Shown here: piece after piece, positions 8,354 through 16,752 of the stretch
How the letters are laid out: each line of letters opens with the position of its first letter
Numbering within the stretch: the first letter of the stretch is position 1
Source of the DNA: an uncultured Pelagibacteraceae bacterium
GTDB taxonomy: Bacteria; Pseudomonadota; Alphaproteobacteria; Pelagibacterales; Pelagibacteraceae
Assembly: GCA_902543245.1 (NCBI GenBank)
Contig: CACBXQ010000003.1
Coordinates: forward strand, 35,285 to 99,284
Direction of reading: 5' to 3'
Length of the DNA: 64,000 nucleotides
Position numbers and translations under genes: made by a program
Notes under the pieces: generated by a model
The model's input: only the letters and a program-made list of their open reading frames with translations
What the model was told of the DNA's origin: nothing
Databases searched by the model: none

Positions 8354-10831
8354 ATGGAAAAAAATAAGATCACAGCTGTACTAGGGCCCACAAATACCGG
8401 AAAAACCTTTCTAGCTATAGAAACAATGCTTTCTTTTGACTCTGGTATGATTGGCTTTCCATTAAGATTATTAGCAAGAGAAGTTTATGACAAAATAACT
8501 AAAAAAATTGATCCATCAAAAGTTGCTCTGATAACTGGAGAAGAAAAAATAATACCTTCAAATGCAAAATATTACCTTTGTACTGTGGAATCAATGCCAA
8601 TAGATAAAAGCTTGGATTTTGTTGCCATAGACGAAATACAAATGTGTGCTGACGTTGAGAGGGGACATATTTTTACGGATAGACTTTTAAATCTAAGAGG
8701 TGAAAAACTAACCATGTTTTTAGGTTCTATGACAATGATAAAAATAATTGAAAACCTTAAAGAAGATGTAGAATTTATTAAAAGAGAAAGATTTTCAAAA
8801 CTATCATTTGCTGGATATAAAAAAATTTCTAGAATTAATAGGAAAAGTGCGATCATTGCATTTTCTGTAGAAGAAGTTTATGCAATTGCAGAACTACTAA
8901 GAAGACAAAAAGGTGGTGCTGCAATAGTCATGGGTTCTTTAAGCCCTAAAACTAGAAACGCACAAGTAAGCTTATACCAATCAGGAGATGTTGATTTTTT
9001 AGTTGCAACAGATGCGATTGGAATGGGTATTAATATGGATCTTGATAATGTTTATTTTTCGAATGTAAAGAAATTTGATGGAAAAAAATTAAGAAGATTG
9101 AAAATGCATGAAATAGGTCAAATAGCAGGGCGAGCTGGAAGATATTTAAATGATGGTGCCTTTGGTTTAACTGGCGAGTGTGAAGATATAAGTCCTGAAG
9201 AGATAAAAATTTTAGAAACTCATAAATTTGAGAATTTATCAAATATTTTTTGGAGGAATGCAGATTTAAATTTTAAAAGTTTTAATACACTAATTAATTC
9301 CTTAGATATTAAACCAAAGAAAGATTGGCTTAGAAGAAGTTTTGAGTGTGAAGATGAAAAAGTATTAAAATATTTTTTAAAAGAAACAAAAAAGTTTAAC
9401 ATAAATGAAAACGAGAATGAAATACGTTTATTATGGGAATGCTGTCAAATCCCTGATTTCGTCAAAAAAACTTATGGTCATCATCTTCAAGTAGTGAGTA
9501 AAGTATTTGAATTTTTAAAGAGCAAAAATGGAAGAATTACAAATTTCTATATGAAAGAGCAACTATCATCTCTTTATAAACTTGATGGCAATGTAGACTC
9601 AATATCTAACAGAATTGCAAATGTTAGAACCTGGTCTTATGTTGCAAATAAAGTAAATTGGGTTGAAAACCAAGATTATTGGATTGAGAGAACTAAATTA
9701 ATTGAAGATAAACTTTCTGATAGACTTCATGAAGAACTAACAAAAACTTTCATAGATAAAAGAGCAAGTGTGCTTGCAAGAGGATTAAAACAAGAACTTT
9801 TGTTTGATACTAAAATAACTGAGGATAGTATAGAAATTGATGGTCAATTCATTGGAAAGTTAAAAGGTTTGAAACTTGAATTAGACTTAAAACTAGGAGC
9901 CTTAGATAATGATATTAAATCTCTTAAAAAAGCTGCAAGACAGACTATAGGACCTGAATTAAATAAACGTATAGATGAAATTATAAGTAATGAATCAATA
10001 GAAATTAAAGATGATTTTAAAATATATTGGAAAAAATTTCCGATAGCCCAGTTGATACCTGGTAGAGATTATCTTAATCCTAACTTTAATTTAATAATTG
10101 ATGATATAATTGAAATTAAAGAAATAGAAAAACTTAAAATATTCTTGAAAAATTGGATAGAAAAAAAAATAAAAAATACTTTAGGAAGTTTAATAAATTT
10201 AAAAAATTCATTAAATCATAAATCATCTATACGTGCATTAGCATATCAATTGTATGAAAATAATGGTGTTGTAAAAAGAGACAGATTATTATCTTTCGTA
10301 AAAAATATTCAACAATCTGATAGAAAAATTTTAAGAGATATGGGAGTTAAATTTGGCAGGTATCATATTTTTTTGCATAAACTTTTAAAACCCGAGGCAG
10401 TATCATTAAGAATTATTCTATGGAAAAATTTTCATCAAAAATATTTTAATCTTAAGCCTCCAACTTTTGGTTTAAATTTCAAGATTTATGAAAATAATGT
10501 GAATCAGCATTTTATGTTATTATGTGGTTTTGAAAGGTTTGATAATATGTATGTTAGAATTGATATTTTAGAGAGGTTATTTATGAAAATAATAAATTCA
10601 AAAGATGATGATAGTAAAGAGATATTGCTAATTCCAGAAATGCTTAATTTATTAGGATGTAGTAAAGAAAATTTTGCAAAACTTATTGAAAAAATGAATT
10701 ATAAAACATATCAAAGAGAAGATAAATTTTATTTTAAATATTTACCTATTAAGAATAAATATATAAAAGATAAAATAATTATAAATGAAAAAAACCCATT
10801 TAATATTTTAAAAAAAATAGAGTTTAAATAA
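8354..10831 (+). CDS. Suv3-like DEAD/DExH RNA helicase
   Basis: 825-aa ATP-dependent helicase resembling mitochondrial SUPV3L1/Suv3 and the conserved alphaproteobacterial homologues. Motifs: Walker A GPTNTGKT at 11-18, Walker B DEIQ at 93-96, ATDAIGMGIN in the second RecA-like domain, and QIAGRAGRY (motif VI). A long helical C-terminal region follows, with a Suv3-type segment and charged helices to the end. Likely role: RNA unwinding for RNA decay or ribosome-associated work. It starts a plus-strand operon with the TerB-like protein, ferredoxin and CarD-like regulator. No S4-domain gene sits next to it, which is the common arrangement elsewhere in the class as I remember it. Confidence 0.88.
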   Translation: MEKNKITAVLGPTNTGKTFLAIETMLSFDSGMIGFPLRLLAREVYDKITKKIDPSKVALITGEEKIIPSNAKYYLCTVESMPIDKSLDFVAIDEIQMCADVERGHIFTDRLLNLRGEKLTMFLGSMTMIKIIENLKEDVEFIKRERFSKLSFAGYKKISRINRKSAIIAFSVEEVYAIAELLRRQKGGAAIVMGSLSPKTRNAQVSLYQSGDVDFLVATDAIGMGINMDLDNVYFSNVKKFDGKKLRRLKMHEIGQIAGRAGRYLNDGAFGLTGECEDISPEEIKILETHKFENLSNIFWRNADLNFKSFNTLINSLDIKPKKDWLRRSFECEDEKVLKYFLKETKKFNINENENEIRLLWECCQIPDFVKKTYGHHLQVVSKVFEFLKSKNGRITNFYMKEQLSSLYKLDGNVDSISNRIANVRTWSYVANKVNWVENQDYWIERTKLIEDKLSDRLHEELTKTFIDKRASVLARGLKQELLFDTKITEDSIEIDGQFIGKLKGLKLELDLKLGALDNDIKSLKKAARQTIGPELNKRIDEIISNESIEIKDDFKIYWKKFPIAQLIPGRDYLNPNFNLIIDDIIEIKEIEKLKIFLKNWIEKKIKNTLGSLINLKNSLNHKSSIRALAYQLYENNGVVKRDRLLSFVKNIQQSDRKILRDMGVKFGRYHIFLHKLLKPEAVSLRIILWKNFHQKYFNLKPPTFGLNFKIYENNVNQHFMLLCGFERFDNMYVRIDILERLFMKIINSKDDDSKEILLIPEMLNLLGCSKENFAKLIEKMNYKTYQREDKFYFKYLPIKNKYIKDKIIINEKNPFNILKKIEFK

Positions 10832-10832
10832 A

Positions 10833-11273
10833 ATGTTTAATTTTTTTAAAAAAAAAAATAAGAATGAAGATAGAAAAGCAGAAAAAGATACTGAACTGCT
10901 ATCTAAAACAGCATCTCTCTTAATACATGCAGCAAAAATGGATCAAAAATATTCAGATGAAGAAAAACAAATTATAAAGAAAACTATGCTTGAGCTAGGT
11001 TGTAAAAATGAATCAATTGATGAAACGCTAATAATAGCTGAAAAAAATGAATCTGACTCAAACCAAATACTTGATTTTACCAGAGAGATTAAAAATACTG
11101 ATGATAATTTTAAAACAAAAATAATTGAGGCTTTATGGAAGATTATTTTTTCTGATAAAAAAGCAGATATGTATGAATCAAGTTTGATGAGAAGATTAGC
11201 AGGATTATTGTATCTGGATAATAAAACGGTGGGTGAAATTAAAGAACAAATTAAAAAAAAAATAAACCAATGA
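10833..11273 (+). CDS. TerB-like (tellurite-resistance domain) protein
   Basis: 146-aa soluble, mostly helical acidic/basic protein. It opens with the amphipathic [12 protein letters not shown], followed by a TerB-like helical domain ([19 protein letters not shown], then [23 protein letters not shown]). The Asp-containing turns MDQKYSDEE and SDKKADMYE are where TerB relatives carry acidic metal-site residues. The function of such solitary domains is unknown, and tellurite resistance should not be assumed. It starts one base after the helicase stop and its stop overlaps the ferredoxin start (ATGA), so it is firmly inside this operon. Confidence 0.75.
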   Translation: MFNFFKKKNKNEDRKAEKDTELLSKTASLLIHAAKMDQKYSDEEKQIIKKTMLELGCKNESIDETLIIAEKNESDSNQILDFTREIKNTDDNFKTKIIEALWKIIFSDKKADMYESSLMRRLAGLLYLDNKTVGEIKEQIKKKINQ

Positions 11274-11596
11274 CTTATCTTGTAAACGAAAAATGTATTA
11301 AATGTAAACTAATGGATTGTGTAGAGGTTTGTCCTGTTGATTGCTTTTATGAAGGTAAAAATATGCTTGTAATTAAGCCAGATGAATGTATAGATTGTGG
11401 CGTTTGTGAACCTGAGTGTCCAGTTGATGCTATTGTTCCTGACACAGAAAGTGGAAATGAAAAATGGTTGGAGTTAAATACAAAATATTCAGAAATTTGG
11501 CCAAATATTAGTGAAAAAAAGGATCCTCCAAAAGACCATTTAGATTATAAAGATGAAGAAAATAAATTTGAAAAATATTTTGAAGAAAACATTTAA
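11270..11596 (+). CDS. fdxA: 7Fe ferredoxin (FdxA type)
   Basis: 108-aa ferredoxin with one [3Fe-4S] and one [4Fe-4S] cluster. Cysteines C9, C17 and C50 fit the 3Fe site, and C21, C40, C43 and C46 fit the 4Fe site, matching the spacing of Azotobacter-type ferredoxin I. The C-terminal extension after residue 60 ([18 protein letters not shown]) is the one seen in alphaproteobacterial FdxA. It is an electron carrier in the cytoplasm; partner not determinable. It overlaps the TerB-like gene by 4 bp, and its 3' end is overlapped by the CarD-like frame. Confidence 0.93.
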   Translation: MTYLVNEKCIKCKLMDCVEVCPVDCFYEGKNMLVIKPDECIDCGVCEPECPVDAIVPDTESGNEKWLELNTKYSEIWPNISEKKDPPKDHLDYKDEENKFEKYFEENI

Positions 11597-12353
11597 AAAA
11601 AAAAAAGTTAAAAAATCAATTAAAACAAAGGCTGTAAAAAAAAAAGCTGTCAAAAAAGTTTTAAAGAAAAATATAAAAGTAGTCAAAGTTTCTACAAAGC
11701 CACTTAAAGAAAAAAAAGTTGATAATTTAAGAATACCGAAAAATAACGAAATTAAGCCAGAAATAAAAAAAATAAAAAAACAGGACTCTGCAAAAAAAGA
11801 ATATAAAGTTAAAGATTATGTGGTTTATCCAAAACATGGGGTAGGACAGATTTTTGCAATTAGTTCCAAAACAATAGGTGGGATTGAGGTTCAGTGTTAT
11901 GATATTAAATTTGAAAAGGATAAAGCAATTGGTCTATTACCTATAAACAAACAAAATAATTTAAGACCATTAGCTACAATAAATCAAGTTAATAAGTCTA
12001 TATCAATTTTAAAAAGCAAACCTAAAATAAAAAGATCAATGTGGAGTAGAAGAGCGCAAGAATATGAACAAAAAATAACATCAGGTAAAATATATGATCT
12101 TGCAGAAGTGGTAAGAGATTTAAATAAAGGTGATGATATAATGGTAGATCAGTCTTATAGTGAAAGACAATTATTTGAAAAAGCTTATGAAAGAGTGCTT
12201 AATGAATTTCAAATTATTTTAAATTTATCAATAGAGGATACTCAAAAAAAACTTGATAAGGCGCTTAAAAGAAATCTTGAAACTCAAAACACTGTTGTTG
12301 AAAAAAAAATTAATAATACTTCTGAAGAGGAAATCGCCGACATTGCTGAATAA
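11553..12353 (+). CDS. CarD/CdnL-family transcription regulator with Lys-rich N-terminal tail
   Basis: 266-aa protein. About residues 88-145 form the CarD/TRCF RNA-polymerase-binding domain ([18 protein letters not shown]). They are followed by the helical DNA-contacting domain ([27 protein letters not shown]). CdnL-type regulators bind the RNA polymerase beta subunit and stabilise open complexes at rRNA and housekeeping promoters. The first 80 or so residues are an added Lys-rich tail, absent from the usual ~165-aa alphaproteobacterial CdnL. The chosen ATG overlaps the ferredoxin by 44 bp. An in-frame TTG at 11580 is an alternative start that would shorten the tail by nine residues. Last gene of the operon. 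Confidence 0.88.
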   Translation: MKKINLKNILKKTFKKKKVKKSIKTKAVKKKAVKKVLKKNIKVVKVSTKPLKEKKVDNLRIPKNNEIKPEIKKIKKQDSAKKEYKVKDYVVYPKHGVGQIFAISSKTIGGIEVQCYDIKFEKDKAIGLLPINKQNNLRPLATINQVNKSISILKSKPKIKRSMWSRRAQEYEQKITSGKIYDLAEVVRDLNKGDDIMVDQSYSERQLFEKAYERVLNEFQIILNLSIEDTQKKLDKALKRNLETQNTVVEKKINNTSEEEIADIAE

Positions 12354-12355
12354 AA

Positions 12356-12391
12356 AAAACGCTCCCCATAAATTTATGAGAAGCGTTTTTT
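12356..12391. terminator. Bidirectional intrinsic terminator
   Basis: AACGCT...AGCGTT arms extend through an imperfect 12-bp stem (two mismatches) around an AAATTT loop. T-rich tracts lie on both strands (TTTTTT after the stem on +, eight A on the other side giving T8 on -). It sits between the convergent CarD-like gene and the 25-aa basic peptide gene and can end both transcripts. Confidence 0.85.
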
Positions 12392-12406
12392 AAAAAAGAA
12401 ATCTTA

Positions 12407-12484
12407 CTATCTTCTTCTTTTTTTAGCCTTTTTCTTTTTAGCTTTTTTCTTAGCTTTTTTAGCTTTTTTTCTTCTTTTAGCCAT
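12407..12484 (-). CDS. 25-aa extremely basic Lys/Arg/Ala peptide
   Basis: Tiny gene encoding 14 Lys, 5 Arg, 5 Ala and the initiator Met, beginning MAKRRKKAKKAKKK and ending AKKRRR. Signs that it is real: a strong ribosome-binding site AAAGGGAG seven bases before the ATG, a promoter with perfect TTGACA at 12558-12563 and AATAAT at 12534-12539, a hairpin in the short leader, and a terminator just after the stop. The composition suits binding RNA or DNA. Tiny basic ribosomal proteins (Thermus bTHX, mycobacterial bS22, archaeal/eukaryotic eL41) have similar size and charge, but I see no sequence match to them. Function unknown. A ribosome- or nucleoid-associated peptide is inference. Confidence 0.72.
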   Translation of the reverse strand: MAKRRKKAKKAKKKAKKKKAKKRRR

Positions 12485-12505
12485 CTTTAGCTCCCTTTTA
12501 TGTTT

Positions 12506-12524
12506 ACGAATCAATTTGATTCGT
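12506..12524. promoter_or_regulatory. 19-bp palindrome in leader of the basic peptide gene
   Basis: ACGAATCA-ATT-TGATTCGT has perfect 8-bp arms around three bases. Given the predicted promoter, it falls within the roughly 43-nt untranslated leader, 22 bp before the peptide's start codon. It can act as a DNA operator or as an mRNA hairpin just upstream of the ribosome-binding site. No T-run follows on the minus strand, so it is not a terminator for that transcript. Confidence 0.55.
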
Positions 12525-12533
12525 TGTTTCCTA

Positions 12534-12563
12534 ATTATTATTTTTTTTAGTAACTTGTGTCAA
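12534..12563 (-). promoter_or_regulatory. Sigma-70-type promoter for the basic peptide
   Basis: On the minus strand TTGACA (12563-12558, perfect -35) is followed by an 18-bp spacer and AATAAT (12539-12534, five of six -10 bases). Transcription would start near 12527, just before the palindrome. Perfect -35 hexamers are rare in this A/T-rich intergenic DNA, so this predicts strong expression. Confidence 0.6.
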
Positions 12564-12672
12564 ATACTTAATTTAATGAAATAAAAAACTAATTTAAAAA
12601 AGTTTAGTGAATAAATATAATTAAAAAAAAGTTAAGTAATATGCCATTAATAAACAACTTTTTTTAAAAAAA

Positions 12673-14370
12673 TTAGTAAAGTTTTTTAAAATTATTTATA
12701 TATTTTTTAATTATTTTATATCTTTTTAACTTTAATGTTGGTGTTAACATTCCATTTTCAATTGTAAATTTTTCATTTGCAACAAAAAATTTCTTAATAT
12801 TTTCGACTTTTGAAAGATTTTTATTAATATTTTCTATTTCTTTTTGAATTTCATCTTTTGATAAAGAATAATTTTCATTTAGCACCAGTAAGGCAGACAA
12901 GTAAGGTTTATTATCTCCAAATACTATTGCTTGATCAATTTTATTGGAATTAATTATCTCATTTTCTATTTTGACTGGAGAAATATTATCCCCACCTGGG
13001 GTAATTATTATATCTTTCTTTCTATCTGTTATTTTTAGATACCCATCTGAAAAATAACCAATATCTCCGGTGTGTAGCCATTTGTTCTTTATAACTTCTT
13101 CAGTTTCCTCCTTTTTATTCCAATACCCAAGCATCACATTTTCACCCTTAACTAGGATTTCTCCATCTTCAGCAATTTTTACCTCAACTCCTTTAAATGG
13201 AATTCCGACAGTTTCTACTCTAATAGCATTAATAGGATTACAGCTAATTACAGGAGATGCTTCTGTAAGACCATAGCCTTGCAATGTAGGCAATCCAATT
13301 GCATTAAGAAATTCACCTACATCTTTATCTAGCGCACCACCTCCTGAAACAAATGTTTTTAGATTGCCACCAAATTGATTTTTAATTTTTTTCCTAACTA
13401 GATACTCAAGAAAAAAATCTACAATTTTTTCTACAAAACTTAATTTAATACCTCTTATTTTTTTAATTCCTAAGTCTAACATTTTATTAATTAAAATTTT
13501 TTTAAATCCCTGTGTTTTTGTAAAACTTGCATTTATTTTTTGATACAAGTTTTGATAAAATCTTGGTACGGCAGTCATAATCTGAGGCTTGCATTCATTC
13601 ATGTTTTTAATTAATTTATCGATACTTTCAGCATAAAATATTTTTGCAGCGATACTTACTTGAACAAATTGTACTGTATGTTCATATGAATGAGATAATG
13701 GAAGCCATGTTAAAAATCTTGTTCGTTTAGCAGTTATTGGTTTAAGTAAATCAAATGCTCCTTCACAATTATTTAATATACCACCGTGACTTAATACAAC
13801 TCCTTTTGGATTCCCTTGTGTTCCAGAAGTATAAATAATACATGCAGGATCTTTTCTTTTTATATTTATTTTTGGTATTGATTTATCAACTTTGTCTAAA
13901 TCAAAAAAAAGATGATACAAGCTTGTGTATTCATCAATATTTATATTTAATTTTTCAAAAGAAAAAATTGTTAAATTTAGACTCTTTTGTTTGATAATAT
14001 TTTTAATTTTATCATACTGTATTTGATTGGATACAACTACGATAGAGGGCTCACAATCTTCAATAATATATTCATAATCTTTTTCAGAATAAGTGGTGTA
14101 TGTTGGTACAGTTATCAATTCAGATAACATTATTGCAAGATCTGCAATAAACCATTCTGGTCTGTTTTCTGAAATTAACAAACATCTTTGGCCCTTACTG
14201 CTATTTTTTTTTATCAACTCAGAAAATTTTTTTATTGAAAGAAAAGTTGCTTCCCAAGAAAAAGAACTTTTCTTATCAGATAAAGACTGTAAAAATATAT
14301 CTCTCTTTTCTTGAGATTGATATTTTAAGAAGAATAAGTCTAGTAAATTTTCAAAATTATTAAAATTCAT
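12673..14370 (-). CDS. Long-chain acyl-CoA synthetase (AMP-forming)
   Basis: 565-aa ANL-superfamily ligase of the FAA1/long-chain type. AMP-binding loop YTSGTQGNPKGVVLSHGG starts at 180. It also has TWLPLSHSYEHTVQF (linker typical of long-chain forms), SGGGALDKDVGEFLNAIGL and QGYGLTEASPV, then DRKKDIIITPGGDNISP at the domain hinge. It activates fatty acids to acyl-CoA for phospholipid remodelling or oxidation, probably at the inner membrane. It lies between tRNA-Leu (7 bp upstream of its start) and the basic peptide promoter. The last ~20 residues are Lys-rich. Chain-length preference cannot be read from sequence. Confidence 0.9.
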   Translation of the reverse strand: MNFNNFENLLDLFFLKYQSQEKRDIFLQSLSDKKSSFSWEATFLSIKKFSELIKKNSSKGQRCLLISENRPEWFIADLAIMLSELITVPTYTTYSEKDYEYIIEDCEPSIVVVSNQIQYDKIKNIIKQKSLNLTIFSFEKLNINIDEYTSLYHLFFDLDKVDKSIPKINIKRKDPACIIYTSGTQGNPKGVVLSHGGILNNCEGAFDLLKPITAKRTRFLTWLPLSHSYEHTVQFVQVSIAAKIFYAESIDKLIKNMNECKPQIMTAVPRFYQNLYQKINASFTKTQGFKKILINKMLDLGIKKIRGIKLSFVEKIVDFFLEYLVRKKIKNQFGGNLKTFVSGGGALDKDVGEFLNAIGLPTLQGYGLTEASPVISCNPINAIRVETVGIPFKGVEVKIAEDGEILVKGENVMLGYWNKKEETEEVIKNKWLHTGDIGYFSDGYLKITDRKKDIIITPGGDNISPVKIENEIINSNKIDQAIVFGDNKPYLSALLVLNENYSLSKDEIQKEIENINKNLSKVENIKKFFVANEKFTIENGMLTPTLKLKRYKIIKKYINNFKKLY

Positions 14371-14376
14371 TTAAAT

Positions 14377-14463
14377 TGGTGGGCAAAGAGAGACTCGAAC
14401 TCTCACAGCATTTCTACCATTGGATTTTGAGTCCAACGCGTCTACCAGTTCCGCCATTCGCCC
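14377..14463 (-). tRNA. tRNA-Leu (CAA)
   Basis: Minus-strand cloverleaf with acceptor GGGCGAA/TTTGCCC (one G-T pair), discriminator A and encoded CCA. The anticodon stem TTGGA/TCCAA has loop CTCAAAA, anticodon CAA. The long variable arm expected of a class II tRNA is present, and the T-loop is TTCGAGT. Length 87 nt including CCA. It reads TTG codons. Confidence 0.95.
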
Positions 14464-14497
14464 TTAAAAACATTCATTTAATTTTAATATAGTATAA

Positions 14498-14512
14498 GAA
14501 GAATAATTATAA
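14498..14512 (+). promoter_or_regulatory. Possible Irr/Fur-like box before the dedA-dsbB-coq7 operon
   Basis: GAAGAATAATTATAA shares 13 consecutive bases with the reverse complement of the box in front of irr (30696-30710). It overlaps a TATAAT -10-like hexamer (14508-14513), 11 bp before the start codon. It is weaker than the irr boxes because the first two bases differ and the motif is A/T-only apart from one G. Confidence 0.3.
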
Positions 14513-14523
14513 TAAAAGAAAAT

Positions 14524-15126
14524 ATGCTTAGAAAGCTTTATGATAAATCCTTAGAGATTGCTTCTAGCAAAAAATCAATTTCTTTTTTAGGATTTATATC
14601 CTTTATTGAAAGTTTTATTTTTCCAATTCCACCTGATGTAATGATTATTCCAATGACAATAGCTAATAAAAAAAATTGGTTAAGAATTGCTACAGTTGCT
14701 ACAATAGGTTCAGTCTGTGGTGCAATTGTAGGATATATAATTGGGTATATTTTTTTCAAAGAAATAGGACTTAAAATTTTCGAACTTTATGGGGTAGATA
14801 ATGTGAGTTTTTTGAAAGATAAAGTTTCATCAGAGGGAGGAACAATTGCATGGATAACTTTATTAGCGATAGCTGGTTTTACTCCAGTACCATTTAAACT
14901 TTTAACTATCACTAGTGGATTTGTTCATTTTAATATATTTTATTTTATAATTATTTCAGCACTAACTAGAGGATCAAGATTTTTTATAGTTGCATTACTA
15001 ATAAGATATTTTGGTGCAGCAATAAAAAAAGTAATTGAAAAGAGGCTACTTTTAGCGTCATTTATTTTTTCTATAATTATAGTCGTTGTTGCTTTATTAC
15101 TTTATAATTATCTCAAAAATTTTTAA
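14524..15126 (+). CDS. VTT/SNARE-associated (DedA/YqaA-like) membrane protein
   Basis: 200-aa polytopic membrane protein of the DedA superfamily (YqaA branch). SFIESFIFPIPPDVMIIPMT near residue 28 is the re-entrant motif with conserved Glu and Pro-Pro-Asp. GFTPVPFKLLTITSGFVHFN around residue 118 is the second re-entrant motif with Pro-Phe-Lys. About five hydrophobic segments. DedA proteins are implicated in membrane homeostasis and lipid-carrier flipping; the exact substrate here is unknown. It starts an operon with dsbB (2 bp gap) and coq7. Confidence 0.85.
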   Translation: MLRKLYDKSLEIASSKKSISFLGFISFIESFIFPIPPDVMIIPMTIANKKNWLRIATVATIGSVCGAIVGYIIGYIFFKEIGLKIFELYGVDNVSFLKDKVSSEGGTIAWITLLAIAGFTPVPFKLLTITSGFVHFNIFYFIIISALTRGSRFFIVALLIRYFGAAIKKVIEKRLLLASFIFSIIIVVVALLLYNYLKNF

Positions 15127-15128
15127 TT

Positions 15129-15608
15129 ATGTTAAATAATTTAGATATTAAATTTTACTTTCTATTTATATTTTTTTTTTCATTATCAATTTTAATTGGA
15201 GCGCTTATAATTGAATATGTCTATGGTGCAGATCCCTGTAAATTATGTATATATGAAAGAATACCCTATCTATTATCAATATTTGTATGCTTTTTTGGGT
15301 ATTATTTTAAAAATAAGAAAATTTTTCTAATTTTTTTAATAATGATTTTTATTGGGAGTGCTTTTTTATCTGGTTATCATTTTGGAATTGAAAAAGAAAT
15401 TTTTGCAGAATTTTCTGGATGTATGAGTGAAGAGATTAGAAGTTTAGATAAAGATAAAATTTTAAACTCACTGCAACAAACAAATCCTGGGTGTAAAAAC
15501 GTTAATTTTAGGATTCTTGGGTTTTCTCTTGCGACGATAAATTTTATTATTTCATTTGTTATAACCTTATTAAGTATTTATATATTTAAAAATGAAAAAA
15601 ACAGATAA
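15129..15608 (+). CDS. dsbB: Disulfide bond formation protein B
   Basis: 159-aa four-span inner-membrane oxidoreductase that reoxidises periplasmic DsbA and passes electrons to quinone. First periplasmic loop has the CKLC pair (C37/C40, preceded by DP and followed by YERIPY), and the second loop has C98 and C122. All four redox cysteines are present. The 3' end overlaps coq7 by 17 bp, so a quinone-reducing and a quinone-making enzyme are translated together. No dsbA is seen in this window. Confidence 0.92.
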   Translation: MLNNLDIKFYFLFIFFFSLSILIGALIIEYVYGADPCKLCIYERIPYLLSIFVCFFGYYFKNKKIFLIFLIMIFIGSAFLSGYHFGIEKEIFAEFSGCMSEEIRSLDKDKILNSLQQTNPGCKNVNFRILGFSLATINFIISFVITLLSIYIFKNEKNR

Positions 15609-16125
15609 AAGAAAAATAGAAGAGTTTATAAGAGTGGACCATGCAGGGGAAAGGGGCGCAATAAAAATATATGAGGGACAATTATTGGCATTAAATACAA
15701 TTAAAAAAGACGAAAATTTAAAAGAAATTATTCAAGAGATGAAATCACACGAGATAGAACATAGTAATTTCTTTGATAAAGAAATAAAAAAAAGAAATAT
15801 AAAGCCAACAAAACTTTTACCTCTTTGGGATTTATTTGGTGTTGGATTAGGTTTTGGTACCACTTTGCTCGGAAAAAGGGCTGCTATGCTTTGTACAGCC
15901 TCTGTTGAAGAAGTGATACAAGAACATTATGCTAATCAATTAACTCAATTGGAGGAAGATGAAATTTACTTAAAGAAAAAAATTAGTAAATTTAGGGAAG
16001 AAGAAATTATGCACAAAGATATTGCTTATGATGAAGGTGCAACTAAAAATGGTCCATATTTATTATTAGATAAAATAATTAAAACAGGCTCCAGGATAGC
16101 AATTAAAATTTCAGAAAAAATTTAA
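15592..16125 (+). CDS. coq7: Demethoxyubiquinone hydroxylase
   Basis: 177-aa di-iron monooxygenase (COQ7/Cat5 family) for the C6 hydroxylation late in ubiquinone synthesis. All six expected ligands can be placed: E20 (DHAGERGA), E54 and H57 (EIEH), E106 (SVEEVIQEHY), E138 and H141 (EEIMH). The chosen ATG gives the usual N-terminus and overlaps dsbB by 17 bp. The stop codon abuts the convergent HNH gene with no spacer. The need for iron fits the possible Irr-like box before this operon, but that link is inference. Confidence 0.95.
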   Translation: MKKTDKRKIEEFIRVDHAGERGAIKIYEGQLLALNTIKKDENLKEIIQEMKSHEIEHSNFFDKEIKKRNIKPTKLLPLWDLFGVGLGFGTTLLGKRAAMLCTASVEEVIQEHYANQLTQLEEDEIYLKKKISKFREEEIMHKDIAYDEGATKNGPYLLLDKIIKTGSRIAIKISEKI

Positions 16126-16692
16126 TTAAGGCTCTAACTCTACATCCCAATACAAATAGTCCATCCAACTCTTATGTAAAAAATTTGGAGGAAAATTTTT
16201 ACCATTTTTATGTAGATCCTCAGTTGTTGGACGATAAGGCATATTAAATATTTCCATGCCTGAATTTTTTAAAAGTCTACCTCCCTTTTTAACATTACAA
16301 CTTGAACAAGCAGTTACAACGTTATCCCAATTTGTTTTTCCACCTTTTGACCTTGGAAGTAAATGATCAAATGTTAATTCTTTACTACTGCCGCAATATT
16401 GGCATGAGAATTTATCTCTTAAGAAAACATTAAATCTTGTAAAATTTGGATCAGATTGTGGTCTGATATAATTCTTTAAAGCTATTACACTTGGTAACTT
16501 CATACTAAATGATGGACTTCTTATAACGCGATCATAATTATTTATTATCACTACTCTATCCAAGAAAACAGATTTTATTGAATCTTGCCAGCTCCAAAGT
16601 GATAATGGATAATAACTTAATGGTCTATAATCTGCATTTAAAACTAATGCAGGACATTTTTCTAATGATAAGTTTTGTTCAGCAAAATTCAT
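16126..16692 (-). CDS. HNH endonuclease family protein
   Basis: 188-aa protein with the N-terminal region conserved in a stand-alone bacterial HNH family (ALVLNADYRPLSYYPLSLWSWQDSIK) and a C-terminal HNH fold: zinc pair C97/C100, DH at 109-110, Asn124 and zinc pair C129/C132. This subgroup occurs widely in alphaproteobacteria as a single conserved chromosomal gene without toxin, phage or restriction partners. Its cellular role is not established. It faces coq7 with zero spacing. Upstream is a 60-bp gap before the esterase gene on the same strand. Confidence 0.86.
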   Translation of the reverse strand: MNFAEQNLSLEKCPALVLNADYRPLSYYPLSLWSWQDSIKSVFLDRVVIINNYDRVIRSPSFSMKLPSVIALKNYIRPQSDPNFTRFNVFLRDKFSCQYCGSSKELTFDHLLPRSKGGKTNWDNVVTACSSCNVKKGGRLLKNSGMEIFNMPYRPTTEDLHKNGKNFPPNFLHKSWMDYLYWDVELEP

Positions 16693-16752
16693 ACAAAATT
16701 TTAACGTAAATAATTCATATAATCAATATGTAACATTTGGTATGTTTTGATT

